From: Ischnura elegans | Taxonomy: Eukaryota; Arthropoda; Insecta; Odonata; Coenagrionidae | Length of the DNA stretch: 64,000 nucleotides | NCBI RefSeq assembly: GCF_921293095.1 | Contig: NC_060251.1 | Coordinates: 100,736,566 to 100,800,565 of the forward strand | Direction: 5' to 3' | Part shown: positions 10,590-20,860 of the stretch, piece by piece | Layout: each line of letters starts with the position of its first letter | How positions within the stretch are numbered: position 1 is the stretch's first letter | The notes under the pieces: model-generated | Databases searched by the model: none | Told to the model about the DNA's origin: nothing | The model's input: the letters and a program-made list of their open reading frames with translations, nothing else | Program-made: the position numbers and the translations under genes

Positions 10590-11060
10590 CCTGTATATCG
10601 AGACGGCCTTGCCTCTAACAATCCAACTGATGTACATAATAACAAGACATATAGCAAAATACTTGGAGTGATAAAAGAGGCCAAAAAAGGCAAATGATTC
10701 TTACCTATGCAATTCAAAGAATTACAAGCCAACCTGGGAAGTAATAAAAAACGAATTTGGAACCTCACACAATACAAACAAGCAAGTGGATACTACAAAG
10801 AAATTGGAATTGAAATCATTGAGCCTTAACATTGCTAATTGAATGAACGGCTATTTTGTCAATGTTACCCATGACTTGGGCACTAAGTTTGATATTCAAA
10901 TAGCTTGTAACGAAATGGTATCAATAGATAACAGCTATATGAATCACACCATATTCCCATTTCAGCCAGTAAGGCAGGAGTAGGTGAAGAAGATTATCTC
11001 AATGCTGCAAAATGAAAGATATTTGGCTCGAAACAGCATTCATAATGAAATATGCTAAAT
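10590..11060 (+). pseudogene. decayed LINE ORF2 fragment (linker and RT start)
   Basis: Reading several plus frames together, this stretch resembles the linker between endonuclease and reverse transcriptase of jockey/CR1-like LINEs: a TWEVIKNEF-like segment, an NGYFVNVTHDLG segment (about 10840-10880), then FPFQPVRQE, a TAG stop, and VKKIISMLQNE (about 10960-11015). At least three frameshifts or stops interrupt it. The RT catalytic motifs are absent. Identification rests on order and spacing of short segments, so it is tentative. Confidence 0.5.
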
Positions 11061-11139
11061 TTCATTAAAGAAAACCATAAATATTAATCAAACCAACGTT
11101 ATAAAATATGCAGTTGTGACCACTATTAAAGAGGAAATC

Positions 11140-11470
11140 ATAAATAGATATTGAGATATTAGTCAGCAGCTCTGTGTCTTCCTTAGAAAATGTATTTAAG
11201 GCAAGACTTCTCTGATGTGCAAAGTTGGACGTCAAAATTAATGCACGGGAAATAACTTTCCAAAGCCTCACGCAAATCACACAACAGCCAACCACTATTG
11301 AATATCAGAAAACAGTGAATGTGCTTGGTAACCACAACAGAGGTTCTAGACACTTCGAGAGCAATACAGTAACTGACAAGTTCTGGCTCGAAAGCCTCCA
11401 ATATATCAGTGCGGGTCAAAGTGCCACTTGCGTCACTCAATGTCGCAAAGAACAAGTGGGAGGGCTTCCG
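11140..11470 (-). pseudogene. HUH Rep-like endonuclease remnant
   Basis: The minus-strand frame from 11455 reads LFFATLSDASGTLTRTDIL, similar in position to Rep motif I. It is followed about 30 residues later by TKHIHCFLIF, a His-hydrophobic-His metal-binding motif, and then by SCLKYI at about 11187-11204. One extra base there creates a stop; in the next frame the sequence continues SKEDTELL. The Tyr and Lys of a YxxK motif III are both visible across that single frameshift. Motif order and spacing match rolling-circle Rep proteins (CRESS-DNA viruses, related transposons). No helicase domain follows. Whether it came from a virus or a Rep-carrying transposon cannot be decided here. Confidence 0.5.
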
Positions 11471-12805
11471 CCGCCGCCTTATCTCCTGGGAGGGGGCTGA
11501 CCCTGACCTTTTCCCTCTGGACTTTGAGTCTGCAATGGAGATAATAGTGTGTTATCCCGGATGTGTATAGGTTATTCTAGTATACACGTCCAGGAAAATT
11601 TCCCAAGTCCTTAGCAGTCACGTGCACAGTCAAAGTATAATTTGAATTGAATAAATTAAAAATAACTTAATATCCCAAGGAGATTTCCTCATTGAAAGAG
11701 GATATGCAACCAGCAAGTCAAAATGTAATTCGTTTCCCCAAAAAAAAAAAAGATTGACTCTGTCAGTCCACCCAAGGTTAAATCTCTTAAAGCACAGCAG
11801 ATCATGGGAATAGACTGGACAGAGATGGACATTTCGGTCAGCCTGTCTTTCAATGAGCAGCAAGAGACTCCTCTTCGGCATCGAAAGGTATCGAGCCATT
11901 CGTGCCGCAGACATACCCAGCACCCGCTCTGCTTGTACCTGTATAACAACAGGCAGGGCACACAGTTGTATAAATTGGTACAAACCGGCTTGGGGTTGTT
12001 GTGCCGCCGCTGGTATGTCTCGTTTTTGGGCTGCCGACATGATGGAACGGTTGCTTTGGTTTTATGCAAATAAAACACCTGTGAATCACATATGGTTTTC
12101 TATATTTCTATCACAGAAAGCAAAGTTTATTACATATGTGATTTTATAACGCACTGACACTTTAAAAAAATTACAAATATTTAAAGAATCCACACTGTCT
12201 GGTGGAATGCACCCAATATAACAAGAGGGCAATGATCTCACAGAACCAGATTCACTTAACATATTGAATAAGTCCTTATATTTATCAGAGGATAATAACC
12301 AGTCAGAACACTTTTACAAGGTACACTTACAACCTGGATACAATTTAAAAACGGCGTTTACTCGCCGACTATATTTTGAATTATCAACATCAGTATAGTT
12401 CCCAATTGGGATAGCAGCAGGGACTTGATTTTTAACGTATTCATCTGCAACATAATCTCTCGAAATGAATTTCGTGAAAACAGCTTTCGCGTCCTTTTCC
12501 AACAATGATACAGTAGTGTCGGTACTATGGTACTATGTTCCCGCCAATGGCTGGATACTGTCAGCAACCAATTGCAACTATTACAGGTAGAGGTCCAACT
12601 CTAAGAGCGAGGCTAGAGGCCAACCCATAAGAGCGGAGCTAGATGCATCCATGAGGGCATTGCAACCGTTCCCGATTCGAGACTCAAATCACCGATGGCG
12701 GCGCTGAAGGCGCTGACAATATAGCCGACGCAGCGAGGTTAGTGTTCTGACGATAGCATAGGCGCAGTAGGAGCTCTACAATGGTTCAAAGTATCGTCAA
12801 GGACG
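11471..12805. other. stretch without a recognisable gene
   Basis: Several overlapping open frames of 60-136 codons exist between 11630 and 12570 on both strands, including a minus-strand frame at 11630-12040 rich in Ala, Arg and Leu and another at 12314-12505. None shows a domain or conserved motif I know, and overlapping frames on both strands argue against coding. Nothing else is supported. Confidence 0.5.
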
Positions 12806-13003
12806 AGAGAGAGAACGAGCAATAAAACTATCTCTCGTTGCTAAGAATCCAATAGAGCTAAATAGTGCGAGAATAACTACCTGCTATCCAATCTATCAAG
12901 AACATTACGAAAAATACAAGCAAAAATCTTATAGGAAATCCAGTTTTAAACCGTAACGAAAAGCGACCCCTAGCTCCTTCTCCAACTGTGGGAAGCAACT
13001 GAC

Positions 13004-13016
13004 AAACTAAACCACA
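13004..13016. repeat. LINE target site duplication, first half
   Basis: AAACTAAACCACA, repeated at 18370-18382 on the far side of the LINE. The same 13 bases occur once, uninterrupted, in the empty site at 61783-61795. Confidence 0.9.
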
Positions 13017-13209
13017 CTCAGTGGGGGCAAAGCCCCCGCGGACCCTCCTCCACCCCCCTGGGTTTCAAGTAATTTACTTATCTCCCAGGGGCCGCTTTTC
13101 TAAGCCTTTTCATTATTTTGCCGATTTTTATTGTTGTTTTTGCGTTTAAAGCAAGATTTGTTTGCCCCGGCTTTCGCCGGGTGAGTGTCCCCCTCACCTT
13201 AAAAAAGGA

Positions 13210-16200
13210 TCATTGGGATCGGCTTAGGCTTGTGTGAGTTTCACTTTCATTTTCATAATTTTTCTTTGCGGCGAGTATTTGATTCATTGTCATTTTCGTT
13301 GTTTCATAGATGCAAGGCTGAAGTATTGCTTTTTTGTTCATGTTGAAATTATTTTCATGTAATTTTAGAGTCAATGCATTTCTTATTTCCGTTAATTTTC
13401 TGCAATTTGCCAGCAGGTGCCAAGCGGTTTCATTTTCTTCTTTGCAGAAAGTGCATTTCTCATTTTCTACAAGTTTAAATTGGTGCAACTTCATATTGAA
13501 ATCACCATGACCAGTGAAGAATTGTACGGTCACGTGAGTCAGATCCGTCCCTTTTCTTTGGGCTCTTTCCTGGACATTATCAAAGAATGAGTAAGTGTCC
13601 CTCCCAACAGTGGAGTTCTCCCAGCGACTCTGCCATTTGGTTATTATTGCTTTCCTGTGATTTCTTCTTTGAAGGGCGCTATCAGTGTTTGTCTTTTTAT
13701 CTTTGAAGATTAACATTCTTTCTTCAATCATTAGATCGATTGGTATGCAGCCTGCAAGAACACATAGGGCTTCTGTGGAGACTGTACGATAAGCTTTGGT
13801 GACAGTGAGAAGTGCAAATCTTTGCGCTCTCATGAGTTGTTCTCTGCTTTTACCTCTTATTTGGATTTCATCCCCCCATGCCTCACATGCGTATAGTATG
13901 ATCGGTTCTGCGATTCCTTTGTACAATTTTCTAAGCGATGCGCAAGTGTAGCCGTTATTTTCCTTGGCGAGTCTTCTTAGTTTTGTAAAAATGTCTTTAA
14001 TTTTATTGGTTATGTACTCGCAGTGGTCGCTGAATTTCAATCCTTCGGTTATAATTACTCCCAAGTACTTAACTTTGGTATTATATTTTAGCGTTAGTCC
14101 GTTCATTTTGACTATAGGTTTACGTTTTAGTTTTCCTTTTAACAGAGTACATTCACTCTTTTCTTGTGAAAAACTCAGTTTTTTGTTTTTACCCCACAGA
14201 GTAATTTTTTCAAGTGCAAGTGTTCCTTTTTCTTCAATTTCTCTGCGGTTTTCCCCTTTAATTACCACCAGCGCGTCGTCTGCGTAAGCTACAATTTCTG
14301 TATCTGGAGGGAGTTCTATCTTAAAAAAGTCATTGAATAAAATTAACCAAAATAGGGGACCAAGAACGGATCCCTGTGGGCAGCCTTTTGATAGTGTTTT
14401 CCCAGCAGTTACTCCGTTCATGTTTAGCTCCGTCCACCTATTTGTAAAATAATCAATGGTTATGTTAAAAACATTCTTCGTGCATTCCTGCGTCCGTAGT
14501 TCATTTAAAATCGTGGGCCACCAGGCGTTGTCAAAAGCCCCTGAAATATCTAAGAAAATACCAAGTACGTATTTCTGGGAGGAGTTTCTGGTAATAGATA
14601 TGGCTTTTTCAATTGCGTTGATCGTTCCTTTTCCTCTTCTGGATCCGTATTGATGTGGATTAAAATATTCCTGCATGCCCAGCTCTTCGTTTATTTTTCC
14701 TGCTAGTAATTTTTCAAACACCTTTCCTAGTACTGGCAGTAGAGTAATTGGTCTATATGCCTTGGGGTTCTGGGGATTTTTATTAGGCTTTGGGAAGATT
14801 TTTAGGATCCCTTTTTTCCATTCAGCCGGGAAAGTTTCATTTTCTAATAAGTTGTTGAATAAGGTTAACATTTCGTTTCTTAGATGTGGATACGCGTGTT
14901 TTATCATTTCACACTTAATACCGTCGTGCCCCGGGGCTTTTTTATTACTTAGGCCTTTAATTATTTCGTTAAGGTCACTTTGTCTGAAGGGCGTTGCCTC
15001 TTTGCCTGCTGTTAGTTTCTTTTCAGTGATTTTCCGTATTCTACTTTGTTCTATGGTTTCGTGAGTGTTATAGTCGGAAGGTAGGAGCGTTTCCAGCAAC
15101 AGCTTGGAGGTTTCCTGCACACTTTTTGTAAATTCACCATCTGGCTTCATCAGAGTACTTGGTACGGGTGTCGTTTTTCTCTTTCTTAAAACCTTATAGG
15201 CACATCCCCAGGGGTCATCGTTTCCTTTAGTAACTAATCTTTCCCAGCTTTCTTTTTTTGCCTTTTTAATTTCGTTTGTGTATTTGGTTCTTGCATTCGT
15301 ATACTCACTCTTCCAGATCTCTAAATTATGAGCTTCAATTCTCTGTTTTTCCCTATACTTTTTCCTTAACTTTTTGCATTTTATTCTCAAATTAGTGAGC
15401 TTTTTGCTCCACCAGGGTGCGTTTCTGTTATTAGCCCTTTTTTGAGGAATTGACTTTTTACTCGCATCTAGTATTAACTTAGTCAACGTTGACACTTTAA
15501 GGTTGCTTTTTAAATCGTTACCACTGCTTGTTATTATCTCTTCAAATTCTGCCCAGTTTGCTTTCCTGACGTTGTAACTGTTATTGTTTAATTGGACACT
15601 GGATTGCTGTTTTTCGTAGAGAAGTTCGAAGGTGATGAGTCGGTGATCGCTCAACGTTTCCTCATCTTGAACGTTCCAATTATTGATGTAATTATTTAAG
15701 CCTTTTGATAAGGTTACATCAATGTTGGTCGTGAAACCATTCGGACTCTCGTAGGTCGTTAATTCAGTTAATTCATTTTCAATTGTCAAATTATTAAAAA
15801 CAATAAAATCTTCGAGCTTAATTCCGCGGTCGTCACTTTTAACGTCAAACCACATTGTCGATTTAGCATTCGCATCACATGCTAGAATCACCTTATGATT
15901 GGGATAAGCTCGAAGTGCTCTTTCAATTTCGTTTAGATATGGTTCAATTTCCTCACTGAATTGAAAGTAGCTGTTTATTAGTAGGATTTCTTTATCCTCA
16001 ATTTTTATGATTGCAGTCACTGTGTTTGAATTGCTGAATTGTGAAATTAACGTCGTTTTAACGCTGGCATTGTTGTTTATGATGCAGGCCCATATGCACT
16101 CGGCGTTTGGCGATTTTAGTACTACGCCGCTGGAGAAAGGGACGTTACCGTGTACTGCGTATGGTTCCTGCACCATCAATACATCGATGTTCAGATCTTT

Positions 16201-16287
16201 AGATAATGTTTCGAGGTTAGCTGTAGCTGCATGACTCCTACCAGCGTTGATTTGTCCTATTTTTAGTTTATGGGGGCGAGCCTCCAT
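13210..16287 (-). CDS. LINE ORF2: endonuclease and reverse transcriptase
   Basis: About 1025 codons from the ATG at 16287, which overlaps the ORF1 stop (ATGGAGGCTCGCCCCCATAA); the frame is open further upstream, but that part is antisense-like shadow of the ORF1 zinc region. An exonuclease-endonuclease-phosphatase domain opens with LKIGQINAGRSHAATANLE and includes MVQEPYAV and the SDHR motif. The RT has FPKPNKNPQNPKAYRPITLL, GSRRGKGT, KGCPQGSVLGP and the active site YADD (14275-14286). A C-terminal CCHC finger, CTFCKEENETAWHLLANC, lies near 13400-13450. The protein nicks target DNA and primes cDNA synthesis there. No stops or frameshifts: this copy could be functional for ORF2. Confidence 0.95.
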   Translation of the reverse strand: MEARPHKLKIGQINAGRSHAATANLETLSKDLNIDVLMVQEPYAVHGNVPFSSGVVLKSPNAECIWACIINNNASVKTTLISQFSNSNTVTAIIKIEDKEILLINSYFQFSEEIEPYLNEIERALRAYPNHKVILACDANAKSTMWFDVKSDDRGIKLEDFIVFNNLTIENELTELTTYESPNGFTTNIDVTLSKGLNNYINNWNVQDEETLSDHRLITFELLYEKQQSSVQLNNNSYNVRKANWAEFEEIITSSGNDLKSNLKVSTLTKLILDASKKSIPQKRANNRNAPWWSKKLTNLRIKCKKLRKKYREKQRIEAHNLEIWKSEYTNARTKYTNEIKKAKKESWERLVTKGNDDPWGCAYKVLRKRKTTPVPSTLMKPDGEFTKSVQETSKLLLETLLPSDYNTHETIEQSRIRKITEKKLTAGKEATPFRQSDLNEIIKGLSNKKAPGHDGIKCEMIKHAYPHLRNEMLTLFNNLLENETFPAEWKKGILKIFPKPNKNPQNPKAYRPITLLPVLGKVFEKLLAGKINEELGMQEYFNPHQYGSRRGKGTINAIEKAISITRNSSQKYVLGIFLDISGAFDNAWWPTILNELRTQECTKNVFNITIDYFTNRWTELNMNGVTAGKTLSKGCPQGSVLGPLFWLILFNDFFKIELPPDTEIVAYADDALVVIKGENRREIEEKGTLALEKITLWGKNKKLSFSQEKSECTLLKGKLKRKPIVKMNGLTLKYNTKVKYLGVIITEGLKFSDHCEYITNKIKDIFTKLRRLAKENNGYTCASLRKLYKGIAEPIILYACEAWGDEIQIRGKSREQLMRAQRFALLTVTKAYRTVSTEALCVLAGCIPIDLMIEERMLIFKDKKTNTDSALQRRNHRKAIITKWQSRWENSTVGRDTYSFFDNVQERAQRKGTDLTHVTVQFFTGHGDFNMKLHQFKLVENEKCTFCKEENETAWHLLANCRKLTEIRNALTLKLHENNFNMNKKAILQPCIYETTKMTMNQILAAKKNYENESETHTSLSRSQ

Positions 16288-17552
16288 ATCCAAGCCGTTC
16301 ACACTCCTTGTCTCTAGCCATTTTAAAGAACGGACAGTTTCTGTCCCCAGATCGATGCTCTGCTTGTTTCTCTGCCGAAGAGCAGTGGTGGCATTTCGGT
16401 GGCTTCTCTTTGCCGGTGCAGTCTTCAAGCTTATGGTTTCCTGCACAATGTGCACACACATCTTCTGGTTTCCTGCAAGCAGAGGTCTTATGGCCGTATG
16501 CCTGGCATTTGTAGCACCTTAAGACTGTAATATAGTCTTTTATTTTGCAGCAATGCCATTCGAGGTATAATTTCTCCTTCTCTATAAGAATGTGTCTTAT
16601 TTCCATAGAGCACTCAAAGATCCAATGCTCCTTCTCTGCGTCGTTGGATTTTAACTGGTGCACCTTCTTGAAGTTATTCTTGAATTCTGGTTCTAGCATC
16701 ATCAATCCTATGTTTTGTTTGTAAAGCTTTTCTATTACAACGTCGGGTGAGAGGTGTTTCGGAACGTCGTAGAGCATCACCTGCGGTCTTCTTTTTTCTA
16801 TTCTCTCAACTATGAAACCTTTAGATTTTAGTATTTCACTATTTAACATTCTATCGATGTGTGTTTCTTTTTCTAACTCCACTAAAATTCCTCTTTCGAC
16901 ATTTCTGCTTCTCTTCACGTTTACACCTAACTCTGCTGGCGTCACCGTCTTCTTCAAGAGTTCCTGAAGCTCCTTACTAGATTTTTCTTTATTCGAGTGT
17001 TTAATAATTACGAGTTGCGGAGCAGGTTTCAGTGGCACCGTTACTCCAGAAACTTTAGGTCTCTGCACCGTAACCTGTGATTGAGTAATTTCAGAGAAGG
17101 ATTTGGGCTTCATAGCCGGCATTGCGATTTTATTTTCGTTTATTAGATTAACAATTTCTTTCCTCTCTTCAGTCCTACCTTCTAATTTTGCATTATTTAA
17201 GGCCATCTTGAGGGTAATGTTGTCTATTTCTCTGATCCTCCAAGTTAGTTTTATTCAACTTTCCATTCTTGTGCTGACTTTTCAATGAATTTTGGATCTG
17301 CTCCAGCAGGCTTCTAATCTTTCCATAACTCTCCAGGATCTCTTCGCTTACTGCCATTTCAGAGTTGTCCTCGGTGGTTACTTCCCTTCGCTTGGGCGTG
17401 TTTCCATCTGGTTCCTCACTACCCTGCCTACCTCTTTTCTCATTACTAGGCGTCTCCACATTTTCGTTTGGGGGGGTCCTCATGAGAAGTGAGGACCTCC
17501 CGAATGCCTTTTCTGCATCGGAATCCTCCATCTTCCGGTCACTAGTATCCAT
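16268..17552 (-). CDS. LINE ORF1: nucleic-acid-binding Gag-like protein, one frameshift
   Basis: Two frames overlap at 17193-17206. The first (17552-17193, start MDTSDRKMEDSDAEK) is an acidic, low-complexity N-terminus; the second (17206-16268, 312 codons) carries the RNA-binding part. Three zinc knuckles lie near its C-terminus: CYKCQAYGHKTSAC, CAHCAGNHKLEDC and CHHCSSAEKQ...C. This matches R1-clade ORF1 proteins, which coat the element RNA. A one-base shift is needed to join the frames; both copies of the locus share it. It could be a real inactivation or programmed frameshift; I see no slippery site and favour inactivation. At 16590/42146 the two copies differ by one base (Ile vs Asn). Confidence 0.88.
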
Positions 17553-18369
17553 TTCTCAATGTAGTTAAAGTTTCAATGCATGGGGTTCCCCACCGAGGGG
17601 GAACGACGGGAGCTCCCGGGGATTTTCCCTAGTCTGGGGGGATTTGGCTGGCCAGCCGGGGATCGAAGCACTGTATGCACCTTGGGGGTATTTCAGGGGA
17701 GCGGGTTCCCGGGCAAGGCGATGGGACTCCTGGGGGTCTGGGATCCCGGGCTTGGCGATGAGGGTTTCACTGGGGAGGGCGGCGATCCTGGTTGATCCTG
17801 GGAGAATCCCGGGCACTGAGCAGTGCTCGGGCGATGATTCCGGACCTGGGACGTTGAACACTGGGGGGATCTGGGACGATGAGTCCCAGGGGGACCTGGG
17901 ACGACCGCTACGTCGCCTTTTGCTTTCTCCAACGTTGGAGTCCTCGTACCTATGGACAAAGCACAGTCACACTCGCACACTTGCAGTCAAACACTTCTGC
18001 TGCTAAGGCAGTCCAAAGACATTCACACAGTTCACTCTCACTCACTCGCTCACACACAAGGGTTTTAGGGTCTCTATCCCACTGTCCTACTGTCCGAAGC
18101 GCGCTAGTCCTCTTAGCCGGCAACAGGTGCTTATTGCGAGGCAAGGGCCCCGACTGATTGCCTGTGCGCGTTGCCCGGCCCCAGCCTCGTGGAGGCGGGA
18201 CTGCCCAGCTGTTATTGAGCTCTCGACTATATGCTCGTTTCGGTTCACAGTTTGACACAAAACACTCCCTCCAACTGACTAATTAGTTCAGTAAGTAAGT
18301 TCAAAATACGGTTTCCGCACTAAACGCAAAACAACAGGAATACAACAATTCCTGCTGGGCCTGGGGCCT
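17553..18369 (-). promoter_or_regulatory. LINE 5' UTR, GC-rich
   Basis: About 0.8 kb upstream of ORF1, rich in G-runs on the plus strand (many GGGG tracts). R1-type LINEs carry an internal promoter in this position; no specific motif is identified. Open frames on both strands here reflect composition, not genes. Confidence 0.6.
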
Positions 18370-18382
18370 AAACTAAACCACA
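18370..18382. repeat. LINE target site duplication, second half
   Basis: AAACTAAACCACA, identical to 13004-13016. Confidence 0.9.
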
Positions 18383-19507
18383 ATTCGCATCATTTGTCAC
18401 CCGCAATGCCAAATCTAAATGATGTTGCACACATTGGGAGAATTTCTTATTCATAGTGTCAAGCAACGCCATTGAATCTAAATACAACAAATTTTGAAGC
18501 GTCATTTTTCCAAGTGAAGAAATCAACCCAAATGAAAGTCTGCATTCAAAGTCACTATCATAATCCTCAACAAGACTATTAACACTGACTTCCATTGCAC
18601 GCAAAAAATCAATAACCGTTCTAATTTCCACCTTCAGAAAACGGCACTCAGCGTCGCCTTGAATGCAGTATGCACGAATAGCTGCAGGTAATCCCCTGTT
18701 AATCCAACAGATTAAATCATCTCTTAAAGCGCCACTAAATATCTTATGATCAATGTCCACTCTTAACGGGTCTTCCAAAATTTTTCCTTCAATAAATGAT
18801 CTCGATGTAAAAGAGAATTTTTCATCAAAATAATTAAAAACTACGTCCTTTCTCTCATGACATACGTCCTTGACTTTCTCAGCAACTTCAACTAGAATCC
18901 TATTCTCAGCAGAATTTAATCACGTCTCAAAACCACTAGGAAGATTTGTTTTACAAAATAAGCATCGTAAAACAGCAGGTATGATATGAAATTGATCTTC
19001 TCCTTTCTTTAACTTTTCATTAAAAACCGGAATTGAACATAAGACGCTGTTCGGGGGAACAAATTGGTCCATTGCAAGTCTACCTGTGTGAGGGTTCAGT
19101 AACAAGGAATAAACTCATTAGCTTTCAATTCTTGGAGTTCTTGCAAACGATCAGGAGAGAATGAATTCAAATTACTCTCTTTCGTAGATAGGTGTTCTCC
19201 TAGTTTTTCAATCAAAGCATAAATTTCAATGCCATCAATTTGGTCGTAACGGTTTTCGTTACATTTTAATTAAGTGAAAACATTCGCCAGTTTTTCTTCA
19301 ATAAGAGCGAATTGATTCTCTAACAGAACTCCCGCTTGGTTAATTGCATCAGTTGATACACACAACACTGAAACCCTTCCTCGTGTGTGGCATTACGTCG
19401 TTAAATCTGGTAGATTGTCCACGTAAGCCCAGACATAGGGAAAACTCCAACCGTCGGTCACAAGCTGCTTCAGGGAAAGACTCCACAAACAAGAAATCAG
19501 CACACAA

Positions 19508-20203
19508 CAATAAAATTGCCAAAAATATTTACGAGTTATTTTCGTTCAATATCTATTTGAAGTAGAGTATTCAAAATCAGAATTATTACAGAAAACAACG
19601 ATGATAACTAATGATCCCATAGGAAACATTACCAAACTAAATACCAGCAGTATAATTTTTCTAAAATCGGCCATGTCAGTCACGCCGTCCATCCACCACA
19701 AGAGCCCGGGCAGAAGAGACCTGGGTATTCCACGACGAGGAAGTGTGTAGGGGAGGGATTATTCCAAGGAGAGGAGGGGTAGAGAGGGCGATGATCAAAC
19801 AGCTGGGAATCTGCCCCAAAAATCGCCCCTGTTGACTCTCAGCTCCGCCAAGCATCAGGTAATCCCATCCAGGGGAGGAGGGGGGGAACAGCGTTCAGGC
19901 CAGAAATTTCCCCTCAATCTTCTGGGTTGGAGACATCAGTCGAATCAGAGGGATATTCATTGGAACACAAGGAGGGGAGAGACATAGGGGGGTGAGGTGT
20001 TGGAGGGAGAGAGAGTTGTGATAGGACTATGGTAATACTTCTCACTCCAAACTGCATACTAGGGACTTAGCACCCATTTCCCCTTGCTTGCCAATGAGTA
20101 AGTATTCCTCCGCAGTAGTCCTATATAAGTCTTGCACTGCAGGTAGGCTGGGTTCGGGGCTGGGTTTCTGGGTGCTGGGTTTCTGGGTGCTGGGTTTCTG
20201 GAT
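19508..20203. other. non-coding stretch leading into minisatellite
   Basis: AT-rich to about 19680, then G-rich plus strand with GGGGAGGAGG-type runs (19740-20010). A 15-bp unit (CTGGGTTTCTGGGTG) is repeated three times just before the 16-bp minisatellite. No gene is supported. Position 19988 is G here and T at 45544 in the second copy. Confidence 0.6.
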
Positions 20204-20459
20204 GCAGGGTTTTCCGGAGGCAGGGTTTTCCGGAGGCAGGATTTTCCGGAGGCAGGATTTTCCGGAGGCAGGATTTTCCGGAGGCAGGATTTTCCGGAGG
20301 CAGGATTTTCCGGAGGCAGGATTTTCCGGAGGCAGGATTTTCCGGAGGCAGGATTTTCCGGAGGCAGGATTTTCCGGAGGCAGGATTTTCCGGAGGCAGG
20401 ATTTTCCGGAGGCAGGATTTTCCGGAGGCAGGATTTTCCGGAGGCAGGATTTTCCGGAG
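20204..20459. repeat. 16-bp minisatellite, 16 units
   Basis: The unit GCAGGATTTTCCGGAG (first two units with GGG for GGA) is repeated 16 times with almost no divergence, then decays into two altered units. The second copy of the locus has 13 units. Because 16 bp times 3 is 48 bp, both strands stay open across the array and give artefactual long frames. Confidence 0.97.
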
Positions 20460-20860
20460 ACAGGAGTTTCCGGAGACAGGAGTCTCCGAGCCTTTGTCGA
20501 AGGGCCTTTGCGCGAAAAACCTTTGTCCTTAGCGGGAAAAGTTCTGCGGATAAGTTCGGAGGAATTTCTGGGGGGGGTACCAGAAATTTTGGGGTGGGGG
20601 GAACACTAAAAAATGCCACAAGATATCACCCGTGTTTTAAGTTTTTCATCCAAAATTTTTAAGAATTTTTATTATAATAACGAGAGCTATCAATTATAAT
20701 AACATCAAAATGCTAATATTAGCAGTTACACACTCATATAACTTCATGATACATTTTCTCCCATGATAATGATGAATAAAGAGTTTCTCGAAAGATAATC
20801 GATAATCTTATGTATTTTCTGTAGCAAAAAAGAATGTAAAATGTGTGAATAAATAAGTTT
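20460..20860. other. non-coding, no features seen
   Basis: Degenerate minisatellite end, a G-run near 20570-20600, then AT-rich sequence. No gene or repeat structure is seen. Confidence 0.5.

Larger units (their letters stand above)
13017..18369 (-). mobile_element. R1-like non-LTR retrotransposon, near full length
   Basis: A 5353-bp element on the minus strand bounded by a perfect 13-bp target duplication. It has a GC-rich 5' UTR of about 0.8 kb (17553-18369), ORF1 with three zinc knuckles, ORF2 with an apurinic-like endonuclease and reverse transcriptase, and a 3' UTR without poly(A). The 3' UTR contains hairpins: GGGGGC/GCCCCC at 13023-13037 and CCCGGC/GCCGGG at 13166-13181, which may be recognised by the RT. 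ORF2 is open throughout; ORF1 has one frameshift. It landed in another repeat, whose empty counterpart is at 61582-63152. The R1-clade assignment rests on ORF layout and ORF2 motifs. Confidence 0.93.
12806..19507 (-). repeat. unclassified interspersed repeat, copy with internal deletion, split by an R1-like LINE
   Basis: Positions 12806-13016 and 18383-19507 match 61582-63152 nearly base for base, with the LINE (13017-18369) inserted between them. Compared with the other copy, 231 bp (equivalent to 62726-62956) are missing at 19311/19312. The repeat carries broken minus-strand frames (18368-18778, 18920-19105) encoding segments such as IFSGALRDDLICWINRG and RFLKVEIRTVIDFLRAMEVS. No known domain is evident, so its class is open; a retroelement gag or env-like origin is possible but not shown. 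Sequence match ends at 19507, where the two copies diverge. Confidence 0.8.

Noticed and set aside
11630-12149. Overlapping 79-136-codon frames on both strands
   Set aside because: No recognisable domain, no splice signals, and mutually overlapping frames.
15000-15064. Plus-strand frames opposite LINE ORF2 (for example 14675-15064)
   Set aside because: Antisense shadows of a long intact coding frame.
17565-18258. Open frames of 71-120 codons in the LINE 5' UTR
   Set aside because: GC-rich composition with few stops; located where R1-type elements have an untranslated leader, no domains, frames on both strands.
20059-20619. Long open frames on both strands through the 16-bp array
   Set aside because: The repeat has no stop in any of the frames involved; coding potential is explained by the array, and unit number varies between copies.
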